A DNA stretch of 64,000 bases from Bacillus manliponensis (GCF_000712595.1 NZ_JOTN01000009.1:62001-126000); one strand, 5' to 3'. Counted from the first letter of the stretch, positions 1-7,687 are shown. Program-made: numbers and translations. Notes: generated by a model from the letters alone, not told the origin.

Positions 1-147
1 AGGTCTGATGATTAGAAATCAACTAGAAATTTTTAAAAAAATATAGAATAATACGCTAACTTTAATAATTATGCTATCTGCATGTATTTGAAAGAGGTTG
101 GGATACTAATGGTAATGTGAGGAAATAAAGAAAGGTGATTTCAGCTT

Positions 148-822
148 ATGGATTATGTTGAAATTTTTATTGAATTGTTTTTTGGCTATATCATGTTATT
201 TGTTCTTGTGAAAATTTTAGGTAAAACGCAAATTAGTCAAATTACACCGTTTGATTTTATTTCTGCACTTGTGTTAGGAAATTTATTAGGGGATGCGGTG
301 TATGATGAGGAGACACATTTAGGAAGAGTTGCATTTGCATTGGTTGCATGGGGAACTTTTATTTTCGTAACGGAAATATGTACACAAAAGTGGCGGAAAG
401 CAAGGATTGTTTTAGAAGGAAAGCCATCTATTTTAGTAGCAAACGGGAAGTTAAATTGGAAAGAGATGAAGAAAAATCATTTAGATGTAGATCAATTTCA
501 GCAACTTCTTCGCGCTAAAAATGTGTTTTCACTGCAAGAGGTAAAGTTTGCTGTATTAGAAAATGATGGTTCAGTGAGTGTGATGAAGCAAGAAAATGTA
601 GAAACGCCAACGAGGGAAGATTTGAATATAAAAGGGAAGCCAACATTCCTGCCGAGGCTTCTTATTAGTGATGGGCAGATTATCGTACATAATTTACAGG
701 AAAGTGGTTTAAATGAAGTATGGTTACAGAAGGAACTAAAAAGACAAAAGGTGAAATTAAGTGAAGTATGTTATGGAGAGTGGGGAGGAGAAGGCCCATT
801 ATTTATACAAACGTATCAATAA
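148..822 (+). CDS. DUF421 (YetF-type) membrane protein
   Basis: 224 residues. The first ~70 residues hold about three hydrophobic segments, followed by a soluble part of ~150 residues with the DUF421 pattern (a GKPSILVANG stretch near residues 91-100, RAKNVFSLQEVKFAVLEN near 123-140). Length fits the YetF/YkjA/YrbG type of DUF421 proteins common in Bacillus. Molecular function of this family is not established; several members are stress or sporulation induced. An AAAGGTG ribosome site precedes the ATG. It stands alone, with a strong palindromic terminator after it shared with the convergent cotJ operon. Confidence 0.85.
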   Translation: MDYVEIFIELFFGYIMLFVLVKILGKTQISQITPFDFISALVLGNLLGDAVYDEETHLGRVAFALVAWGTFIFVTEICTQKWRKARIVLEGKPSILVANGKLNWKEMKKNHLDVDQFQQLLRAKNVFSLQEVKFAVLENDGSVSVMKQENVETPTREDLNIKGKPTFLPRLLISDGQIIVHNLQESGLNEVWLQKELKRQKVKLSEVCYGEWGGEGPLFIQTYQ

Positions 823-863
823 TACGTATGCACATATGGGTAACTCCATATGTGCATACGTAT
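822..863. terminator. Bidirectional terminator between DUF421 gene and cotJC
   Basis: An 18-bp perfect inverted repeat (822-839 with 846-863) with a six-base loop lies between two convergent genes. Confidence 0.75.
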
Positions 864-864
864 G

Positions 865-1434
865 TTAAAAATAAATTTTGCGGTCACGTTCGTCCTTTAA
901 AATTTCAACAGCTTCGCGGAACCGTTGCGAATGAATAATTTCTCGCTCTCGCAAGAAGCGTAAGCCATCGTTTAAATCGGGGTCATCAGAGAGATCAATA
1001 ATCCACTGATAGGTTGCGCGTGCTTTTTCTTCAGCAGCAATATCTTCATATAAATCTGCAATTGGATCTCCTTTTGCTTGTATGTATGTAGCGGTGAATG
1101 GTGCGCCAGAAGAGTTGTGATAGAAAAGAGCACTATCATGAGCAGCGTAGTGCGCATCAAGTCCAGCTTCTTTCATTTGTTCGGGCGAGGCGTCTTTCGT
1201 TAATTTGTAAATCATCGTCGCAATCATTTCAAGATGGGCAAATTCTTCCGTTCCGATGTCAGTTAGAAGGCCAACGACTTTATCAGGAATGGTATAGCGC
1301 TGATTTAAATAGCGGAGTGCTGCAGCTAATTCACCATCGGCCCCGCCGTATTGTTCCACTAAATATTTTGCCAGCGTTGGATTACACGTGCTGACTTTTA
1401 CAGGGTATTGCAATTTCTTCTCATAAATCCACAT
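865..1434 (-). CDS. cotJC: Spore coat protein CotJC, manganese-catalase family
   Basis: 189 residues of the ferritin-like manganese catalase fold: the metal-ligand patterns IGTEEFAHLEMIATMI (about residues 61-76), EEKARATYQWII (about 135-146) and the later REREIIHSQRFREA are visible. In B. subtilis CotJC sits in inner coat layers with CotJA. It is the last gene of cotJABC, starting 12 bp after the cotJB stop. The family is made under sigma-E in the mother cell; whether this coat protein is an active catalase is not shown by sequence alone. Confidence 0.95.
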   Translation of the reverse strand: MWIYEKKLQYPVKVSTCNPTLAKYLVEQYGGADGELAAALRYLNQRYTIPDKVVGLLTDIGTEEFAHLEMIATMIYKLTKDASPEQMKEAGLDAHYAAHDSALFYHNSSGAPFTATYIQAKGDPIADLYEDIAAEEKARATYQWIIDLSDDPDLNDGLRFLREREIIHSQRFREAVEILKDERDRKIYF

Positions 1435-1446
1435 ATGTCGTCTCCT

Positions 1447-1722
1447 TTAAATTTGCCATGGCCAAGGACCTTTACTCCATTCCCACGGAGCGTTTGAATA
1501 ACTGTTTCCATATTGCTGCAGAGGGCCGTACTTTTCTTCAATTTTTTGCTTTAGTAAGCGGCGTTTATACGAGAAATCATTGAATTGTTTAATAGAAGCA
1601 ACATCATCAGGGTGAGTATCTAAATAGAGGGTGAGTTCTACTAAAACGAAATCAAGCTGTTGCAATTCTTCGATTAAGTCATAAAATTCTTTCGGTAACT
1701 GCGCGGTCACGGGATACTTCAC
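1447..1722 (-). CDS. cotJB: Spore coat protein CotJB
   Basis: 91 residues, ending in a Pro/Trp-rich tail (PWEWSKGPWPW) typical of CotJB. The N-terminal ~65 residues form a helical segment with LYLDTHPDDVASIKQFNDF. The start codon overlaps the cotJA stop by four bases (ATGA type), so the two are translationally coupled. Role: small coat component encoded with CotJA and CotJC; exact biochemical role unknown. Confidence 0.93.
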   Translation of the reverse strand: MKYPVTAQLPKEFYDLIEELQQLDFVLVELTLYLDTHPDDVASIKQFNDFSYKRRLLKQKIEEKYGPLQQYGNSYSNAPWEWSKGPWPWQI

Positions 1723-1934
1723 CGCCCTTTCTTATACGGATTTTCGTAATAATCATAAAAAGCCGGCCATAGTGTCCCCTTTTGAAGCGCTTCTTTCGGT
1801 GAAAATTGTGGTAAGTTTGGTGGTTGAAATCCGATATATAAATGAGGCGGAGTGAAATAATATTTCTTTCCGATTGGCGAGCAAGGATCATTTGGGCCGT
1901 GAAATGGCGTATAAGATTTCACATATTTATCCAC
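1719..1934 (-). CDS. cotJA: Spore coat protein CotJA
   Basis: 71 residues rich in Pro, Tyr and Phe (TPPHLYIGFQPPNLPQFSPKEAL, PAFYDYYENPY), the characteristic CotJA composition. First gene of the cotJABC operon, with a GGGAGG ribosome site just upstream on the minus strand. CotJA is needed for assembly of CotJC into the coat in B. subtilis. A mother-cell (sigma-E) promoter is expected in the ~45 bp upstream but I could not place boxes convincingly. Confidence 0.93.
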   Translation of the reverse strand: MDKYVKSYTPFHGPNDPCSPIGKKYYFTPPHLYIGFQPPNLPQFSPKEALQKGTLWPAFYDYYENPYKKGR

Positions 1935-2051
1935 TATTCATAACCTCCCTTAAGCGGGATAAAATAACGGCACAATGTATTGTATTCGAACATAATCGTT
2001 CTTTATGACTCATATAGAAAAACTAATAAGAAAGAAAGGGAGATGAGCGGC

Positions 2052-2372
2052 GTGGAGGAAATTAATTTGCATATAAGCAATTTAAAGGAAACATTGTATT
2101 TTTACGAAGGAATTTTAGGATTTCAGCCAAGTAAACAGCGCCCGCAGCTACATGTACCAGGCGTTTGGTATGATGTTGGACAAGTGCGCCTTTGCTGTGT
2201 TGTGAATAAAATGAGAAAAAAAAGAGACATAAAAGTAAAGCTTTCCAGCGCTGAAATTGAAAAAGTTAAGAAGAAACTTGATTATTATAAAGTGGGGTAT
2301 GTAGAAAGAGAAACAGCATTATTCCTTTATGATCCTGATGAGCATTCTCTCCAGTTACAACTCCTCTCTTAA
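2052..2372 (+). CDS. Glyoxalase/VOC superfamily protein
   Basis: 106 residues from the GTG at 2052, which has GGGAG nine bases upstream; an ATG at 2043 in the same frame sits directly on that ribosome site and is less likely. The single VOC module runs from the start (EEINLHISNLKETLYFYEGILGF) to a C-terminal ALFLYDPDEHSLQLQ strand. The usual metal-ligand positions are partly present (His in the first strand, a late Asp/Glu). Substrate cannot be told from the sequence: the superfamily includes glyoxalases, fosfomycin and bleomycin resistance proteins and many unknowns. Confidence 0.75.
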   Translation: MEEINLHISNLKETLYFYEGILGFQPSKQRPQLHVPGVWYDVGQVRLCCVVNKMRKKRDIKVKLSSAEIEKVKKKLDYYKVGYVERETALFLYDPDEHSLQLQLLS

Positions 2373-2419
2373 TCTGAAAAAGAAACTATTAATTCTATTA
2401 ATTTGGTAATATAAAGGAA

Positions 2420-2448
2420 TTGACATTTCATGACAAACATTTTAAGAT
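2420..2448 (+). promoter_or_regulatory. Sigma-A promoter of the Mn riboswitch transcript
   Basis: TTGACA at 2420-2425, 17-bp spacer, TAAGAT at 2443-2448. It places the transcript start about 15 bases before the riboswitch core. Confidence 0.7.
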
Positions 2449-2467
2449 GACTTTATAAATTGTGCAC

Positions 2468-2575
2468 ATAAAGGGGAGTAACTTTAACAATAAAGTCGTC
2501 ATTACAGGGACAACCCCTCGGCTTTATTGGCAACAGTTTGTTGTTAGTGAGACCTTTACCAGATGCGGTAAAGGC
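2468..2575 (+). ncRNA. yybP-ykoY manganese riboswitch
   Basis: The hallmark blocks are present in order: AAAGGGGAGTAAC at 2470, AAGTCGTCATTAC at 2493, an ACCCCTCGGC block at 2513, and GTTAGTGAGACCTTTACC at 2543. The 5' AAAGG and 3' CCTTT form P1, and the latter can instead pair with GGTAAAGG (2567-2574), giving a switch hairpin. This family senses Mn2+ and usually turns on efflux or membrane-protein genes; here the next gene encodes a DUF1232 protein. Confidence 0.88.
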
Positions 2576-2591
2576 CCCTTTCTACCTTTTT

Positions 2592-2626
2592 AAGGATCTT
2601 TACCATCTCTAGTAAAGGTCCTTTTT
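2592..2626 (+). terminator. Intrinsic terminator downstream of the riboswitch
   Basis: A 12-bp stem (2592-2603 with 2612-2623, one G-T pair) with an eight-base loop is followed by five T. It lies between the aptamer and the DUF1232 start and repeats the CTTTACC...GTAAAGG core of the preceding switch hairpin, so the leader carries two hairpins in tandem. Confidence 0.75.
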
Positions 2627-2650
2627 GTATGCATAAAGATAGAGAGGAGA

Positions 2651-2938
2651 ATGAGCATGCGAAAATTATGGGGCAGAATGCGCTTAATTTTTAAAGTTCG
2701 AAAGTTTATCCCATTTCTATATGACTTCTTTACATCAAGCGATGTGGAGTTAAAGAAAAAGGGATTATCTATTTTATTCTTATGTGGATATGTCATGTTC
2801 CCGTTTGATTTAATTCCTGACTTTTTCTTACTGCTTGGCTTAGTAGATGATGTTGCGGTTATTTTGTTTATTTTACAGCGCATTATTAAAATGGCACCGG
2901 TTCATTTGCAAAGTAAGCATGGATTGTTAGTAGAATAG
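2651..2938 (+). CDS. DUF1232 (YkvA-type) membrane protein under Mn riboswitch control
   Basis: 95 residues. The DUF1232 core is clear: a hydrophobic segment (ILFLCGYVMFPFDLIPDFF, about 41-59) with the conserved SPxDLIPD-like PFDLIPD, then LLGLVDDVAVILFILQRII. Function of the family is unknown; the link to a Mn2+ riboswitch suggests a role in metal or membrane homeostasis (inference). I recall that a DUF1232 gene flanks the ena1 cluster in B. cereus NVH 0075/95, which matches the order here. Confidence 0.85.
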   Translation: MSMRKLWGRMRLIFKVRKFIPFLYDFFTSSDVELKKKGLSILFLCGYVMFPFDLIPDFFLLLGLVDDVAVILFILQRIIKMAPVHLQSKHGLLVE

Positions 2939-3018
2939 AAGAGTTTACAAGTAAAAAACAAGTTACAATGAAGGTAGTATATTCTTACTGCCTTCATTTA
3001 CATAAAGAGGTGCAAGAA

Positions 3019-3777
3019 GTGAAAAACTGGATTGAGCTATCTGAACAAGAATATGAAACGATATGGAATACAATATATACTGTGTTCCAGTTCACTCCAA
3101 GTACATCTGCGTTTCCTTCATTTGAAGTCCCAAGTCCTTTTGTTATATATGACGTATCTCCTTATTTAGATTGGTCTGGGGAGTTAGAGGAATTGAAGGA
3201 ACTTTACTGTGATTTAGAGAATAATTCTTTAATTGTTTTTAAAGAGCTTGCGGGAAAAGATGAGTATTTTTATGCATTAAATTGGCAACATGATTGTTAC
3301 TGGGTGAATCCATTTCTTGATTTTCCGAAAGATGAATTTGATGAGTGGTTAGTCCCTCCTTTTCCGAATGGAGATTACTATTTCTTCCTTCATAAAGACT
3401 TTAAATGGGGATATTTAGGGCACCCTTGGGAAGAAACGATTAAAATCTTTGGAGAAGAGTTAATACAAGCTTTTGATAAGTATAAACCAATGATGTTTCA
3501 AAATGTATTAAGGAAAAGTAAAAAAAATCCTGTATCGATAGGTGTTCAATCATCTTTGATACAGGATTTTTTTTGTCACCCTTTCAAAATAGGACAACGG
3601 TACAAACAAAATAGTCGTTATATCATACACATATACAGAACAAGCTTTGCAAAAAAGGGGGAAGAACTATGTCATGTGAATGTACTTCGACAGTACTTAG
3701 TTGTTGTCCGGATAAGACGTTTGTACAAGATAAAGTATGTAGTCCTTGGTCTGGTACAGTTGTGGCGGCAGATGTAA
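3019..3777 (+). CDS. DUF2716-type protein with lost stop, runs into ena1A
   Basis: Start GTG 3019 with AGAGG eight bases upstream. Residues 1-~165 (rich in Trp, Tyr and acidic residues: WIELSEQEYETIW, FDEWLVPPFPNGDYYFFLHKDFKWGYLGHPWEETI) look like the B. cereus DUF2716 proteins. The last ~85 codons are abnormal: they run through an A-tract, a complete terminator hairpin (3521-3574) and the first ~109 bases of ena1A in another frame, and are basic and unlike any domain. Removing one A from the run near 3521 would stop translation at the TAG at 3538. So this is probably a frameshifted 3' end. Function unknown. Confidence 0.6.
   Translation: MKNWIELSEQEYETIWNTIYTVFQFTPSTSAFPSFEVPSPFVIYDVSPYLDWSGELEELKELYCDLENNSLIVFKELAGKDEYFYALNWQHDCYWVNPFLDFPKDEFDEWLVPPFPNGDYYFFLHKDFKWGYLGHPWEETIKIFGEELIQAFDKYKPMMFQNVLRKSKKNPVSIGVQSSLIQDFFCHPFKIGQRYKQNSRYIIHIYRTSFAKKGEELCHVNVLRQYLVVVRIRRLYKIKYVVLGLVQLWRQM
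3521..3574 (+). terminator. Terminator embedded in the 3' end of the DUF2716 ORF
   Basis: A 16-bp perfect stem (3521-3536 with 3558-3573) and a run of eight T. It separates the DUF2716 gene from the ena genes. Confidence 0.85.
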
Positions 3778-4037
3778 CGGTTATCCTTTATACAAATAAC
3801 ATTAATCAAACTGTAGTTGGCACAGGATTTATTAAATACGACGTTGGTCCAACTGATATAACAGTACAAGTGTTAGACTCTACTGCTACTATCATCGATA
3901 CACAAACATTAAGCCCAGGATCAAGCTTAGGATTTACGTATCGTCAGTTTAATACGATTCAAGTAATTTTGCCTTTAGCAACTCCAGGCGTATATCAAGG
4001 AGAATTTTGTATCACATCGCGCTATCCGGTTTCATAA
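3669..4037 (+). CDS. ena1A: Endospore appendage (S-Ena) subunit, Ena1A position
   Basis: 122 residues, DUF3992 family. The short N-terminal connector carries the Ena signature Leu-x-Cys-Cys then ten residues to a third Cys (LSCCPDKTFVQDKVC, about residues 10-24); the rest is a beta-sandwich-like domain ending GVYQGEFCITSRYP. In S-Ena fibres such cysteines make inter-subunit disulfides and give extreme stability. First of two co-directional genes (18 bp apart), so I use the A name by order. AAGGGGGG precedes the ATG. Expected to be made late in the mother cell; no sigma-K promoter could be assigned. Confidence 0.85.
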   Translation: MSCECTSTVLSCCPDKTFVQDKVCSPWSGTVVAADVTVILYTNNINQTVVGTGFIKYDVGPTDITVQVLDSTATIIDTQTLSPGSSLGFTYRQFNTIQVILPLATPGVYQGEFCITSRYPVS

Positions 4038-4055
4038 AGAGAGGAGAGAGGGGAA

Positions 4056-4400
4056 ATGGGTTCGAATTATTCAGGGCTTTCTTGTTGTTCAAATAAAACG
4101 ATTGTACAAGATAAAGTATGTTTAGATTGGTCAATTGATGGTACAGGTGCGGTTGTTGTATACACGAATAACGTTACGCAGGAGATTGTTGCTTCAGGGT
4201 ATGTAAAGTATGATGTCGGTGTAGGTGATATTACAGTTGAGTTCTTAGTTGGTACAACACCTGTTGAAACGCTTACGATTTCACCGGGAAGTAGCGCGGC
4301 ATTTACAGTACGCCGGTTTACAGACATTGAAATTACAACAGCTGGAGTGGGTGAGCATCAAGGAGAATTTTGTATTACGTTGCGTTACCCGATTTCATAA
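4056..4400 (+). CDS. ena1B: Endospore appendage (S-Ena) subunit, Ena1B position
   Basis: 114 residues, paralogous to the upstream gene: connector LSCCSNKTIVQDKVC (about 8-22) with the same Cys spacing, and the C-terminal HQGEFCITLRYPIS. In B. cereus Ena1B is the main structural subunit that can self-assemble into the staggered fibre; A and B names here rest on gene order, not on alignment. Good GAGAGGGG ribosome site. Followed directly by a terminator shared with the convergent ena1C. Confidence 0.85.
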   Translation: MGSNYSGLSCCSNKTIVQDKVCLDWSIDGTGAVVVYTNNVTQEIVASGYVKYDVGVGDITVEFLVGTTPVETLTISPGSSAAFTVRRFTDIEITTAGVGEHQGEFCITLRYPIS

Positions 4401-4437
4401 AAAAGATAGTATACCCTGTGGGTATACTATCTTTTTT
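4401..4437. terminator. Bidirectional terminator between ena1B and ena1C
   Basis: AAAAGATAGTATACCC pairs with GGGTATACTATCTTTT around a TGT loop; the flanking A and T runs serve both strands. Confidence 0.9.
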
Positions 4438-4457
4438 ATGAATTTATGAACATGTTG

Positions 4458-4901
4458 TTACATACAATTCATTTTTTTACGGCAATATGTGAATTGGCAG
4501 CAATATTTTCCTTCAATATAAAGAGGAGAATCATTGGGAATATCGATAATAGATATGGATTGTAGTGCATTTCCTGTAAATGAAGTTGTATTACCAGGAA
4601 ATACGATGAACTGATGCGCGATTTTGTCAATAATTTGAATGGAGACAGGATGTGTACTATTGGAACTATTATAGATCGAGACTGTTCCTGTAATAAGACT
4701 TGTTTCATCACGCTGCCATAATTCTAGCGTTTCTCGCGAAGGAAGTGGTTGATCTGTCACAAGAAAGTTCCCACAAAATTCATTTGTAATGAGTTCTGTT
4801 TCAATAGGTTTTGGTGGAGGAAAGAGAGGGGGGGATGGTGGATAACAGTTCATCCCAAGAGGGGCAAAACAACCTATTCGTTTTCTATTTGACAAATTCA
4901 T
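4458..4901 (-). CDS. ena1C: Endospore appendage protein Ena1C
   Basis: 147 residues, a more distant DUF3992 protein convergent with ena1AB, as in the described B. cereus ena1 cluster. A Pro-rich N-terminal stretch (NCYPPSPPLFPPPKP, about 19-33) precedes NEFCGNFLVTDQPLP and a beta-rich domain ending with YIEGKYCCQFTYCRKK; the paired Cys near the C-terminus differ from the A/B layout. Ena1C is required for S-Ena assembly on spores in B. cereus though its position in the fibre is less clear. Strong GGAGGGGG ribosome site. Confidence 0.82.
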   Translation of the reverse strand: MNLSNRKRIGCFAPLGMNCYPPSPPLFPPPKPIETELITNEFCGNFLVTDQPLPSRETLELWQRDETSLITGTVSIYNSSNSTHPVSIQIIDKIAHQFIVFPGNTTSFTGNALQSISIIDIPNDSPLYIEGKYCCQFTYCRKKMNCM

Positions 4902-5005
4902 TCCCCCTCCTTAGTAAATAATGTTTTTCATTTTTTATGAAATCTACCTTATCTTATGCGAAACGTCATAAAGAGGTTATCCTGTTTTGTACAAAAGCCT
5001 ATTTA

Positions 5006-5034
5006 TTTTTGCCGAATAGGCGATATGTTATAAT
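5006..5034 (+). promoter_or_regulatory. Extended -10 promoter before the 67-aa gene
   Basis: TATAAT at 5029-5034 with TG one base upstream; -35 region is poor (TTTTTG). Confidence 0.5.
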
Positions 5035-5067
5035 ACGGATAGGAGAAACGATAAGGGAGCGAATAAA

Positions 5068-5271
5068 TTGAAACAAAAAACGATTAAAAATATTCTTGAA
5101 TACGTATGGATCGGTATCGTCCTTTTATTTGGGTATTATTATTTAAAAGATCAAAGCTTTTGGATTCTTTTCTTAGTAACATTTGTACTGGCAGGTGCAG
5201 GAGCGCTTTCCATTAACTTCTTATTTGAAGGACTGGCAATACGTAAGAAGAAAAAGGAAGAAAATAAGTAA
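5068..5271 (+). CDS. Small membrane protein, two TM segments
   Basis: 67 residues starting at TTG 5068 with AAGGGAG about eight bases upstream. Two hydrophobic segments (about 10-26 and 30-52) and a strongly basic Lys-rich tail (RKKKKEENK) suggest a small cytoplasmic-membrane protein with its tail inside. I recognise no family or function. It has its own promoter and terminator, so it is a stand-alone gene. Confidence 0.7.
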   Translation: MKQKTIKNILEYVWIGIVLLFGYYYLKDQSFWILFLVTFVLAGAGALSINFLFEGLAIRKKKKEENK

Positions 5272-5286
5272 ATATGTAGCAATAGA

Positions 5287-5317
5287 AAAGCTTACTGTAT
5301 CGGTGAGCTTTTTTATT
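5287..5317 (+). terminator. Terminator after the 67-aa gene
   Basis: AAAGCTTACTG pairs (with T-G wobbles) with CGGTGAGCTTT, then T-rich. Confidence 0.7.
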
Positions 5318-5445
5318 TTGCTGAATTTCCTACTTTTATATGCGATTTTTCTAAGATGATGGATAAAAATGTAAACGTTAAAACGAAGCATTTGAGCAAA
5401 AGCTATTGGTAGAAATCGATGTATTTTGAAGTAGGAGAAGATGCG

Positions 5446-6573
5446 ATGTTATTTTATTTTCAATTTGTGATGATATTACTTTGTACGAAGTTAGCTGGAG
5501 ATATTAGTGTACGGCTCGGTCAACCATCCGTATTAGGTAAATTAATTATCGGTATTATTATGGGGCCTGCCGTCTTTGGAATTATTGAGAGCTCAGAGTT
5601 GATTGATGAGCTGAGCCAAATTGGGGTATTACTTCTTATGTTTATGGCAGGGCTTGAAACGGATTTAGAGGAGTTAAATCGAAATCTTACTTCGTCGTTT
5701 GCAGTAGCGATTGGCGGTATTATTTTTCCGTTTCTCGGTGGATATATCTCAGGCCTTGCATTTGGAATGAATCAGGCGCATGCCATCTTTTTAGGATTAC
5801 TTCTTTGTGCAACATCTGTTAGTATTTCCGTTCAAACACTTCGCGATCTTGGAAAGATGAATACGAGAGAAAGTACAACGATTTTAGGTGCAGCTGTATT
5901 TGATGATATTATCGTCGTCATTTTACTTGCTTTTGTAACAAGCTTTCTTGGTGGACAAGATATTAATGTAACGCTTGTCATTGCGAAAAAAATCATTTTC
6001 TTTGTAGCCATTATATTAGTTGGTTGGAAAGGTGTCCCGCTTATCATGAAGTTACTTGTCCCGCTTCGTGTATCTGAGTCACTTATTAGCGCAGCGCTCA
6101 TTATTTGCTTCACCTTTGCTTATTTTGGAGAGCTAATGGGAATAGCGGGCATTATCGGTGCTTTTGCAGCTGGAATTGCGATTTCACAAACGGAGTATAA
6201 ACATTCTGTCGAACATAAAATTGAGCCGATTGCATATGCAATTTTTGTACCGATTTTCTTTGTAAGTATCGGAATGGAAATTACGTTTAACGGAATTGGG
6301 GATCAAATTTGGTTCATCGTAATTTTAACAATCATTGCGATATTGACGAAGCTTATTGGATCGGGGCTTGGAGCGAGGTTGACAGGATTTGACTTCCGCT
6401 CTTCCGTTAGTATTGGAGCTGGTATGGTTTCAAGGGGAGAAGTGGCCTTAATTATCGCAGCGGATGGTCTCGCGACAAATATGCTTGCGCCTGACAACTT
6501 TACAGCAATTGTCATTGTTGTTATTTTAACGACAATTGTAACGCCGCCGCTGTTGAAGAAGTATTTTGTGTAA
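5446..6573 (+). CDS. CPA2-family Na+/H+ or K+/H+ antiporter
   Basis: 375 residues from ATG 5446 (AGGAGAAG just upstream); an in-frame ATG at 5419 lacks a ribosome site. About 12 hydrophobic segments; the CPA2 landmarks GQPSVLGKLIIGIIMGP (about 23-39), FMAGLETDLEEL and the buried acidic pair region FDDIIVVILL (about 155-164) are present. There is no C-terminal TrkA domain, so it belongs with the short NapA/GerN/GerT-like antiporters. B. cereus has several such paralogs; the sequence alone does not tell me which, so no symbol is given. Confidence 0.85.
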   Translation: MLFYFQFVMILLCTKLAGDISVRLGQPSVLGKLIIGIIMGPAVFGIIESSELIDELSQIGVLLLMFMAGLETDLEELNRNLTSSFAVAIGGIIFPFLGGYISGLAFGMNQAHAIFLGLLLCATSVSISVQTLRDLGKMNTRESTTILGAAVFDDIIVVILLAFVTSFLGGQDINVTLVIAKKIIFFVAIILVGWKGVPLIMKLLVPLRVSESLISAALIICFTFAYFGELMGIAGIIGAFAAGIAISQTEYKHSVEHKIEPIAYAIFVPIFFVSIGMEITFNGIGDQIWFIVILTIIAILTKLIGSGLGARLTGFDFRSSVSIGAGMVSRGEVALIIAADGLATNMLAPDNFTAIVIVVILTTIVTPPLLKKYFV

Positions 6574-6602
6574 AAGGAGTTCAATTTGAACTCCTTTTAC
6601 AC
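6568..6602. terminator. Hairpin overlapping the antiporter stop codon
   Basis: A 17-bp perfect stem (6568-6584 with 6586-6602) begins before the TAA; there is no long T tail. Confidence 0.6.
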
Positions 6603-6711
6603 TTATATAGCGTATAGAATAACTAAAATATCATTTTCTCATTGTCACATAAGAAGAAAATTGACTACAATAAAATGAAAGAGGGTTCATATTAGAGAGG
6701 AAGAAAGCAGA

Positions 6712-7575
6712 TTGAAGAGGCTTACCATATTGTCCAAAATACAAAATAATATAGAGGAATTTTCGCAAACAGAAAAAAAAGTGGCGTTATATATTCTGGA
6801 AAACGCTGAAATGGTACCGAACTTAACAACAAAGGAAGTATCAAAGAACGCAGGAGTGAGTGAAGCAAGTGTTGTACGGTTTTGTAAAACAATCGGTATC
6901 GGGAGTTTTAAAGCATTTAAGTTGGCACTTGTACGAGATTTAACAATTGCTGATTATAATATTAACGATTTCTCTGTTACAAATGCAGCAGATACACCTT
7001 TTGATTTATTCAATAAAGTTACATATGTGAATAAAGCAGCTATTGAAGCAAGTGTTACAACAATCGATAAGAAGGAATTAGAGAGAGCGGTTAGTTTTAT
7101 TTTGAAGGCGAAAAAAATATTGTTCTACGGTGTAGGAGGATCGGCAGCACCAGCTATGGATGGGGCATATAAATTTACGCGCCTTGGTTATACAGCGATG
7201 ATGCTTTCGGACTTTCACATGATGCTTCCACTCGTTGCAAATTTAGAAGAGGGGGATGTATTTATTGCAATCTCTACTTCTGGACGAACAAAAGATATAT
7301 TGGAAATAGTTCGATATGCAAAGAAGAAAGGGATTACTGTCATTGCAATTACAAAATTAGACCAGTCATCTCCGCTATATAAAGAATCAGATATTACATT
7401 ATGCATGCCAGATGTGGAGCAAGATCATCGCATTGCAAGTATTGCTTCAAGAATGACACAATTAAATATCATTGATGCGCTTTATGTTATAACTTTTAAT
7501 AAAATTGGTCATCAAGTACTTGAGAATTTTACTGAAACACGTGAAGAGGCAAGCAGATTACGAAAATTAAAGTAA
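6712..7575 (+). CDS. murR: RpiR/MurR-family regulator of MurNAc catabolism
   Basis: 287 residues starting at TTG. An N-terminal HTH of the RpiR type (about 1-80: TTKEVSKNAGVSEASVVRFCKTIGIGSFKAFK) and a C-terminal SIS sugar-phosphate-binding domain (about 125-260: ILFYGVGGSAAPAMDGAYKF, FIAISTSGRTKDILEIVRYAKKKG). Placed directly before murQ-murP-mupG, so it most likely senses MurNAc-6-phosphate and controls that operon; this is inferred from context, and a glucosamine/other sugar-phosphate ligand remains possible. The gap to murQ (146 bp) holds a promoter with repeated motifs that may be its operator. Confidence 0.85.
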   Translation: MKRLTILSKIQNNIEEFSQTEKKVALYILENAEMVPNLTTKEVSKNAGVSEASVVRFCKTIGIGSFKAFKLALVRDLTIADYNINDFSVTNAADTPFDLFNKVTYVNKAAIEASVTTIDKKELERAVSFILKAKKILFYGVGGSAAPAMDGAYKFTRLGYTAMMLSDFHMMLPLVANLEEGDVFIAISTSGRTKDILEIVRYAKKKGITVIAITKLDQSSPLYKESDITLCMPDVEQDHRIASIASRMTQLNIIDALYVITFNKIGHQVLENFTETREEASRLRKLK

Positions 7576-7625
7576 ATCTAAATGCTAATGAAAAGATGAG
7601 TAAATTCTCATTTTTTTGTCATAAA

Positions 7626-7687
7626 TTGAAATTTAATTTCATAAAATAAATATAAATAATTGATTTTAAATTTCATAGAGTTATAAT
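7626..7687 (+). promoter_or_regulatory. murQ promoter with candidate MurR operator repeats
   Basis: TTGATT at 7660-7665, 16-bp spacer, TATAAT at 7682-7687. The motif AAATTTAATTTCATA (7629-7643) recurs as TTTTAAATTTCATA (7664-7677) inside the spacer, a layout suited to repression by the adjacent RpiR-type regulator. Confidence 0.5.

Noticed and set aside
3590-3668. Sigma-K promoter for ena1A
   Set aside because: CATACACATA near 3632 does not fit the spacing of the CATAnnnTA consensus; no confident assignment.
5446-6573. Naming the antiporter gerN or gerT
   Set aside because: Right family and size, but several paralogs exist in B. cereus and no germination context is present here.
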